Source: Balneolaceae bacterium
Lineage (GTDB): Bacteria; Bacteroidota; Rhodothermia; Balneolales; Balneolaceae
Direction of reading: 5' to 3'
NCBI GenBank assembly: GCA_007123785.1
Contig: SLGL01000261.1
Coordinates: 1 to 19,627, forward strand
DNA: 19,627 bases
Part shown: piece by piece, positions 14,824 through 19,627 of the stretch
Layout of the letters: each line of letters begins with the position of its first letter
Numbering within the stretch: position 1 is the stretch's first letter
Notes under the pieces: model-generated
Database searches by the model: none
Told to the model about the DNA's origin: nothing
Seen by the model: the letters and a program-made list of their open reading frames with translations, nothing else
Translations under genes and position numbers: made by a program

Positions 14824-14930
14824 CTAAGGCTATCTCCATTGGCCACTTTCTGAATGCTCGGAACAGGCTCTTACACAGGAGGGGACCTCATTATCTGTCA
14901 TTTAACAATCGAACTATACTCAGATGTTAA

Positions 14931-16211
14931 TTAGTGCGGAAAAATCTGCATGCCGACTGTGAATCCAAGCCATAATGAAAAATCGCTGCCGCCTCTCTCA
15001 CCTCTTATAATTGAATACCATGTATACTCGTTGCTTCGGGCCTCCCTTGATAGCAAGATATTAAACGTTGGGCCTGCATAGATGCCAAAACCATTGGCGA
15101 TGTCGTAACCAAGCAGATACCTGTAACTGTAGATGCTGTTCAGTCGTGTACTGAGACTACCCTCTTGTACATTTTGTATAGTAAAATCGCGCATCCGGAA
15201 AAAGCCTTCATATCGAGGATTGCCCCAGGCCTCATCCAGCGGAGTGTAGCTGCCAATGGTCCAGCCGAGTGACCAAACCTCCCTCCCGCGCAGAAAGGGG
15301 TTATAACCCAGAGATATCATGTTGTATACCGACCGGGTCCCCAGCTTAAGGCCCACATTTTGAAACCCGGCATCACTCATCCAGACATCGATGTTATGGC
15401 GCCCATTGCCATACAGGCTGACAAGGCCTATCGGTATGCCATCAAAGTCACGGGCAAAATTAAAGAGGCCTACCTGCATTCCGCGGACACGATAGGCCAC
15501 GTTGGCAAGCCCGGAGATCTGAAAACCCTGCAGATTTCGTGTGGCATTCAGAACACCGGCTACAGAGAAGGCCTGCATGTCGCGGGCAACATTTACCGCT
15601 CCTGAAAACATGAAACCCTGGGCGCGGCCTGCATTAAAGTTTCCAAAACCGGCGATCACCATTCCCTGAGAATCTTCAACCGTGCTGTTAAATACACCTG
15701 CAATCTGAAGGCCCTGGAGGTCCCGGCGGGCAATGTTGCCGATTCCGGCAATCTGCAATCCGTTCACAGTATTATAACCGGAATTTATCATACCGGATAG
15801 CTGAAAACCCTGAAGAGACTGCTCTGTAAAATTTCCGATTCCGGATATTTGTGCTCCTCTCATACTGCGTCGTGAATAGTTAACTGCTCCACCGATATTG
15901 ATACCGCTCATAGGTCCTCCGGAATAGTTTACACCACCAATCTGAAATCCGCGGGTGTAGCGCTGATTGGCATTTACCAAACCCATTTCATAGCCATCAA
16001 TTCCGCCATGATAGCCGCCGATAATATTGAGGGAATAACGGGCTGTGTAACCGGTGGCATCAATGCCATTTGTGCTTAGGCCCGGTACAAGTGTTACACG
16101 AAGCGGCCTGTAGTCAAGATCACCCGACTGTTGTGCATACAGTTTATTGAAGGTTCCGGCAGTAATTAAGAGCAAAAAGGAAGCCGCAAAGTAAAGGGCA
16201 AAACGAGTCAT
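14931..16211 (-). CDS. Secreted surface-repeat protein (LA_2272-like repeats plus C-terminal barrel)
   Basis: A 426-residue secreted protein. Seen: signal peptide about 1-26 (LYAQQ); residues about 59-268 consist of some 13 consecutive repeats of 14-16 residues following the pattern G-F-Q-I-S/A-G-x-x-N-x(6-7)-Q-G, for example FQLSGMINSGYNTVNG, LQIAGIGNIARRDLQG and LQIAGVFNSTVEDSQG. The remaining 155 residues form alternating aromatic strands ending LGFTVGMQIFPH, suggesting a small outer-membrane barrel. The repeats resemble those of the LA_2272-type surface-repeat family, which predict a stacked beta solenoid. Function unknown. Same strand as the envelope cluster but separated by 330 bp, so likely its own unit. 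The family name is from memory of the repeat pattern and not from a search. Confidence 0.8.
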   Translation of the reverse strand: MTRFALYFAASFLLLITAGTFNKLYAQQSGDLDYRPLRVTLVPGLSTNGIDATGYTARYSLNIIGGYHGGIDGYEMGLVNANQRYTRGFQIGGVNYSGGPMSGINIGGAVNYSRRSMRGAQISGIGNFTEQSLQGFQLSGMINSGYNTVNGLQIAGIGNIARRDLQGLQIAGVFNSTVEDSQGMVIAGFGNFNAGRAQGFMFSGAVNVARDMQAFSVAGVLNATRNLQGFQISGLANVAYRVRGMQVGLFNFARDFDGIPIGLVSLYGNGRHNIDVWMSDAGFQNVGLKLGTRSVYNMISLGYNPFLRGREVWSLGWTIGSYTPLDEAWGNPRYEGFFRMRDFTIQNVQEGSLSTRLNSIYSYRYLLGYDIANGFGIYAGPTFNILLSREARSNEYTWYSIIRGERGGSDFSLWLGFTVGMQIFPH

Positions 16212-16509
16212 TGATGATGAAGGAGGTTTTCAGGCCGTAAATTATTAAATGGAAACAGGACTGTACCTGAAGTTCAGATTACAGGTAAGCAACAGAACAA
16301 AATGGAAATTTTTTAGGATATTTTCATCTTAATCTTAACCTGCATTATTCGCTAAGCTCCTCTTTTATTACGCAGTTTGAAATTTGGTAATGGGTAAAGC
16401 CCTGTTATGTAATCCACTACATTGAGATTTTGTGACACAGTAATTCGTCACCGGTAGCCACTAATCTTGCCCAAAAGCGGGCAACACTATTGAGGAGGTG
16501 ACAACAGGC

Positions 16510-16552
16510 TCCCTCCTTGTCCCGACACGCTTTTTGTCGGGATAGGGAGGGA
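16510..16552. repeat. Strong G/C-rich hairpin element
   Basis: Inner stem TCCCGACA (16520-16527) / TGTCGGGA (16535-16542) with a 7-base loop, continued after a 2-3 base bulge by TCCCTCC (16510-16516) / GGGAGGGA (16545-16552). Palindromes with CCCGACA/TGTCGGG stems are familiar intergenic elements in Bacteroidota-type genomes. It could act as a REP-like repeat or a transcript barrier. Confidence 0.55.
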
Positions 16553-16759
16553 CGGGGTGGGTCCGAAAGGGCTGGGAGTTCATCTGTCACCGGTATTATC
16601 AATGAACTATGGGTTCACAGGAATATAATGGAATGAAGGGAACACTCATTTGCCCATTCATCTTATTAACCCGCATTTTGTTTTTTTATGTTAAACCGAA
16701 AGCAAACCTTCCCAAAAAAAGGTGCTGTAAAAAGTGTATCTTCAGTCCTGAAATTTCAC

Positions 16760-16770
16760 TGAACAGTTCA
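16760..16770. promoter_or_regulatory. Perfect 11-bp palindrome at the arginine deiminase start
   Basis: TGAACAGTTCA ends 2 bp before the ATG. The 9-mer ACTGAACAG (16758-16766) is identical to one in the dyad upstream of the GbsR-like regulator (14624-14632). This may mark a shared operator, or be chance in AT-rich DNA. Confidence 0.25.
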
Positions 16771-16772
16771 AT

Positions 16773-18005
16773 ATGAAAATCGACATACCATCAGAGACAG
16801 ATCATCTGAATGCGGTGATTGTTCATACACCCGGCCGGGAGGTTTCTCTGGTGAATCCGGGACTCAAGGAAGAGCTTCTTTTTGATGACATCATTTTTGA
16901 GGAGGATGCACGCCGGGAACACTTCGACATGCTGAAGGTTTTTGAAACCGCTATGCCTGCCGATGGACAGATATTTCAGATTACAGACCTGGCACGCGAA
17001 TGTTTTACAGAGCAGGCTGTTCGTGAAGAGTTTATCGAACTGATGATTTTGGAGCTTCCTTCCGAAAATATTCACACCATTGAAAAAAAATTATCCAGCC
17101 TGGATGGAGACAGTTTTGTAAAATTTATTACCGAAGGTTCGTTCGGAGGGAAATTCAGTCTTCAGCCTGCACCAAATATGCTATTCACGCGGGATCTCGC
17201 GGCAGTAGCCGGTGAAAATATCATTCTTTCGCGTGCGGCACGGCAGGCAAGGGTTCGGGAATTTTTGATGATGAATATCATTGTTAAACATCACCCGCTG
17301 TTTGATAATATCCGTCCCAATATAATTACTGTGGGCGGTCAACAGTCGATTGAAGGCGGCGATGTGCTGGTTGCAGCTCCGAATATTTTACTGATTGGAA
17401 TGAGTGAACGAACCTCTTTCAGCGGATTGATGAGCGTAACTGAAAAACTTCTGCACCGCGGGATAGACCATGTGGTAGCTGTGGATATTCCCAAACAGCG
17501 ATCATCCATGCATCTTGATACGATCTTTACATTTATCGATGAAACCGAATGTGTGGTTTTTCCGCCGGCCATCACAGGGCAAACACATAACGTAGTGCAC
17601 CTTTTTTCCAGCGGGGATTTTGTGCAGGCCCGGCAGTGCCGTTCACTCAAAGAGACTCTTGAAGAACTCACCGGCAGGGAATTCACATTTATTAACTGCG
17701 GAGGTGAGGATCCGATCAAACAATTCCGGGAGCAGTGGACTGATGGAGCAAACCTGTTTGCCCTGGCTCCCGGTGTGGTGGTTGGTTATGGAAGGAATAC
17801 ACAAACTTTTCTCGAAATGGAAAAACATGGCTATATACATATGACTCAGTTCGAATTTCTCGAAGAGTTTGGAAAAAAAGGGTTCGACCCTTCACAAAAT
17901 CAAAAAATTGCCATCAGTTTTGAAGGCCATGAACTTTGCCGCGGTCGGGGAGGTGCGCGTTGTATGACACTACCCATTTCAAGAACAAACCTGGAAACGA
18001 ACTGA
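16773..18005 (+). CDS. arcA: Arginine deiminase
   Basis: Cytoplasmic enzyme hydrolysing L-arginine to citrulline and ammonia, 410 residues, the usual length. Seen: N-terminal LNAVIVHTPGREVSLVNP (12-29); PNMLFTRD (134-141), which carries an arginine-binding Asp; EGGD (194-197); MHLDT with catalytic H247 and D249; and the C-terminal CRGRGGARCMTLPI with nucleophile C397. All catalytic positions of the guanidino-modifying enzyme family are present. The motif before the Cys reads GGARC where GGPRC is more common. The start has no Shine-Dalgarno but is the natural family start. No ornithine carbamoyltransferase or carbamate kinase gene is near, so this is not a standard arc operon. The next gene, an M50 protease, follows after 32 bp. 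Confidence 0.93.
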   Translation: MKIDIPSETDHLNAVIVHTPGREVSLVNPGLKEELLFDDIIFEEDARREHFDMLKVFETAMPADGQIFQITDLARECFTEQAVREEFIELMILELPSENIHTIEKKLSSLDGDSFVKFITEGSFGGKFSLQPAPNMLFTRDLAAVAGENIILSRAARQARVREFLMMNIIVKHHPLFDNIRPNIITVGGQQSIEGGDVLVAAPNILLIGMSERTSFSGLMSVTEKLLHRGIDHVVAVDIPKQRSSMHLDTIFTFIDETECVVFPPAITGQTHNVVHLFSSGDFVQARQCRSLKETLEELTGREFTFINCGGEDPIKQFREQWTDGANLFALAPGVVVGYGRNTQTFLEMEKHGYIHMTQFEFLEEFGKKGFDPSQNQKIAISFEGHELCRGRGGARCMTLPISRTNLETN

Positions 18006-18037
18006 AAACTGAAGTATTAATCATATTATAACAATCC

Positions 18038-19237
18038 TTGGCATTTCCTGAACAAAACATTTACCCGGAGCCGGATACCCCGATTAAACCGAGGCCCAAA
18101 AACCGTCCTACACCCGGTGCGATTATCAAGCACAGCCTGCTCTTTATTGCAACATTTTTATGTGTGACTTTTGTGGGCATTATCTGGGTTGGACAGTCAG
18201 CCAATGCAGAAACATACTGGGAGATGTGGCCCGAAGGGGCTTTGTTTGCCGCGCTGCTGCTGGCCTTTCTGGCCACGCATGAATTCGGGCACTATTTTGC
18301 GGCGGTTTATCACAATGTAAAGGTAACACTGCCATATTTTATTCCGATACCCATCGGCATAGGTACGCTGGGAGCCGTGATTAAAATCGAGGAGAGAATC
18401 AGCCACACCAAAAAACTGTTTGATATCGGTATTGCCGGTCCTGTTGCCGGTTTTGTTGTTTCACTGTCTATTCTGATATACGGTTTTTCCACCTTGCCCG
18501 AACCCGGTTTCATCGAAAACTTTGCAGGTCACGAAGCAGTAGTTGAGCATATACAGGAGACCGGCACTTTCCCTGATGAGCCTCCCGAAACCTCGCCCGA
18601 AGGTGCCACAATTATTCTTGGAAATACACTGTTGTACTCATTTCTGGCAAGCTTTTTTGATAATGTTCCGCCAATGTACGAGATGTATCATTATCCGTTT
18701 CTCTTTGCCGGGTGGCTGGGACTCTTTTTCACAGCGCTGAATCTTACTCCGGTTGGTCAGCTTGACGGAGGTCATATTCTCTACTCACTCATCGGGTTTG
18801 AAAAACATAAAAAAGTGGCTCGGGTCTGTTTCGGAGGCATTACCGCACTGGCTGGTATTGAAGCGATCCCCTTCCTCTACCTGAATATCAGCGGCTGGTT
18901 CCCGGAGTACGGTTATTTGGCGGGATTTTTATGGGCGCTTCTTTTACTTTATTTTCTGAAAAAAGGATTTTACAACGAAGTGAAGTGGATTCTTCCGGTA
19001 TGGATTTCATCACTGGGCATTTCGCTTTTCTATCTATTTGCTACCTCCGGGTTTGACCAGGCCGGTTCGCTGATCTGGGTATTCTGGAGCTTCTTTCTCA
19101 TTTATTTTGTAAGACTGGAACATCCTCCGGTCTTGTTTGAACAACCATTAACACCTGGCCGAAAAAAGCTGGGCTGGATCAGCATGGCCGTTTTTATACT
19201 CTGCATCAGTCCAACACCCATTTACTTTTTAAATTAA
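18038..19237 (+). CDS. M50-family (site-2-protease-type) membrane metalloprotease
   Basis: Zinc protease that cleaves within the membrane, 399 residues. Seen: a proline-rich N-terminal tail (about 1-27); helix about 33-52; zinc motif HEFGH (81-85) in ATHEFGHYFAA; LPYFIPIPIGIGTLGAVI (98-115); AGPVAGF (133-139); a soluble insertion of about 60 residues (152-212); then the third zinc ligand region NLTPVGQLDGGH (235-246) and four more hydrophobic segments. Start: TTG at 18038, because an in-frame stop lies just upstream and the next Met is at residue 64, too close to the active site. Same strand as, and 32 bp after, the arginine deiminase, with a lipoprotein gene 13 bp downstream. Possible substrates are anti-sigma factors or signal-peptide remnants; none is encoded here. 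Confidence 0.91.
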   Translation: MAFPEQNIYPEPDTPIKPRPKNRPTPGAIIKHSLLFIATFLCVTFVGIIWVGQSANAETYWEMWPEGALFAALLLAFLATHEFGHYFAAVYHNVKVTLPYFIPIPIGIGTLGAVIKIEERISHTKKLFDIGIAGPVAGFVVSLSILIYGFSTLPEPGFIENFAGHEAVVEHIQETGTFPDEPPETSPEGATIILGNTLLYSFLASFFDNVPPMYEMYHYPFLFAGWLGLFFTALNLTPVGQLDGGHILYSLIGFEKHKKVARVCFGGITALAGIEAIPFLYLNISGWFPEYGYLAGFLWALLLLYFLKKGFYNEVKWILPVWISSLGISLFYLFATSGFDQAGSLIWVFWSFFLIYFVRLEHPPVLFEQPLTPGRKKLGWISMAVFILCISPTPIYFLN

Positions 19238-19250
19238 TAAAGACCGTATC

Positions 19251-19627
19251 ATGATTCGCAACACTCTTAGATTTACATCCATTCTTCTCATCACTGTGCT
19301 TATTGCCGCATGTGGCGGTTCTGAAGACGGATACACGGTAGATGAAAACCTTCCGCTCGATCAGCAGGTGGATCTGCTTATTGAAAACAATGAATACGAG
19401 ACAGCCCTTACCATGCTTGATGGTGAAGATCGAAATGATCCCGAAATTGCAACACTGCTCGAAAAAATTCACCTGAATTACGGGCTGCACAGCATGAACA
19501 CGTTCGATGAAACCGAGATGCGCACCCGGATGAACAATGCTCTCACTCAGTTCACCGAAGTGCTTCGGATTAATCCCGATAATGCTGTAGCCCGCGAGCA
19601 GATCCAGCAAATTATGATGATTTACGG
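19251..19627 (+). CDS. Lipoprotein with TPR-like helical body (3' end outside window)
   Basis: The first 125 codons are visible. Seen: MIRNTLRFTSILLITVLIAACGG, a lipoprotein signal with lipobox LIAAC and acylated Cys at residue 21; a short acidic linker (GGSEDGYTVDEN); then helix-rich sequence with paired patterns such as QQVDLLIENNEYETALTML and LTQFTEVLRINPDNAVAREQ. The second resembles a tetratricopeptide helix pair (small/large residue spacing and the NPDN turn). It starts 13 bp after the M50 protease stop, so it is in the same operon. Function unknown; TPR lipoproteins often act as assembly scaffolds. The ATG at 19251 is the only sensible start. Confidence 0.85.
   Translation, partial: MIRNTLRFTSILLITVLIAACGGSEDGYTVDENLPLDQQVDLLIENNEYETALTMLDGEDRNDPEIATLLEKIHLNYGLHSMNTFDETEMRTRMNNALTQFTEVLRINPDNAVAREQIQQIMMIY

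Larger units (their letters stand above)
14603..14930. other. AT-rich intergenic region with operator-like dyad and hairpins
   Basis: Roughly 330 bp between the surface-repeat gene and the regulator, both on the minus strand. It holds the 34-bp dyad (14605-14638), a long perfect hairpin (14781-14823) and a GGAGGGGAC motif (14878-14886) shared with the element at 4918-5047. I see no gene in it. Confidence 0.6.
16212..16772. other. Intergenic region between divergent genes
   Basis: About 560 bp between the surface-repeat gene (minus) and the arginine deiminase gene (plus), so both promoters should lie here. It contains a strong hairpin (16510-16552), a 10-bp direct repeat GTCACCGGTA (16449 and 16587), a copy of the AACCCGCATTT motif (about 16669) and the palindrome TGAACAGTTCA just before the deiminase start. 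A 61-codon open frame on the minus strand (16417-16602) runs through the hairpin and is not credible. Confidence 0.6.

Noticed and set aside
15360..15605. 81-codon plus-strand frame inside the surface-repeat gene
   Set aside because: Antisense to the clear repeat-bearing protein; its openness follows from the repeat composition.
15408..16037. Tandem DNA repeats that might suggest a CRISPR or VNTR
   Set aside because: The periodicity is clear in protein (14-16 residues) but the DNA units differ too much, there are no uniform spacers, and no cas genes are present.
16449..16596. Direct repeat GTCACCGGTA as an attachment site or target duplication
   Set aside because: Ten bases only, no integrase or transposase nearby, and the enclosed sequence is an ordinary hairpin element.
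16417..16602. 61-codon minus-strand frame
   Set aside because: It covers the strong hairpin at 16510-16552 and the translation is low-complexity and proline-rich near the stem. Not a credible gene.

Overview
The window is about 19.6 kb of bacterial chromosome. Its genes point to a Gram-negative of the Bacteroidota/Balneolota type. The signs are several outer-membrane beta-barrels, a LolA-like periplasmic protein, fused moaC-moaB, a surface-repeat protein of the LA_2272 type, mostly absent Shine-Dalgarno sequences and moderate GC. I cannot name genus or species, and the phylum is an inference from gene content.

Region 1 (1-2701) makes molybdenum cofactor. moaE (cut by the window edge), moaA and moaD run leftwards and a fused moaC-moaB gene runs rightwards. 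The shared spacer holds an 18-bp near-palindrome with the TTGA-N6-TCAA spacing of CRP/FNR-family sites. Region 2 (2702-3224) has no convincing gene, only a possible start-less gene remnant and a cluster of CTGCG/CGCAGA repeats.

Region 3 (3225-14602, all on the minus strand) is the main object of interest. It reads, in transcription order: GbsR/MarR-like regulator, 42-residue small ORF, LolA-like periplasmic protein, FtsX/LolC-type permease A, permease B, LolD/MacB-type ATPase, outer-membrane porin-like barrel, BamA/Omp85-type barrel, membrane-anchored alpha/beta hydrolase, permease C, permease D, small four-helix membrane protein. A resembles C and B resembles D, so the permease pair has been duplicated, but only one ATPase is present. 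The set covers inner membrane, periplasm and outer membrane and looks like a dedicated envelope lipid or lipoprotein trafficking machine. The substrate is unknown. A 34-bp dyad just upstream of the regulator is a candidate operator. Two MITE-like palindromic elements sit in spacers inside the cluster.

Region 4 (14603-16772) carries a secreted protein with about 13 repeats of 14-16 residues followed by a probable barrel, flanked by AT-rich spacers with hairpin repeats. Region 5 (16773-19627, plus strand) holds an orphan arginine deiminase, an M50 (site-2-protease-type) membrane metalloprotease beginning at TTG, and the 5' part of a lipoprotein gene with a helical, TPR-like body.
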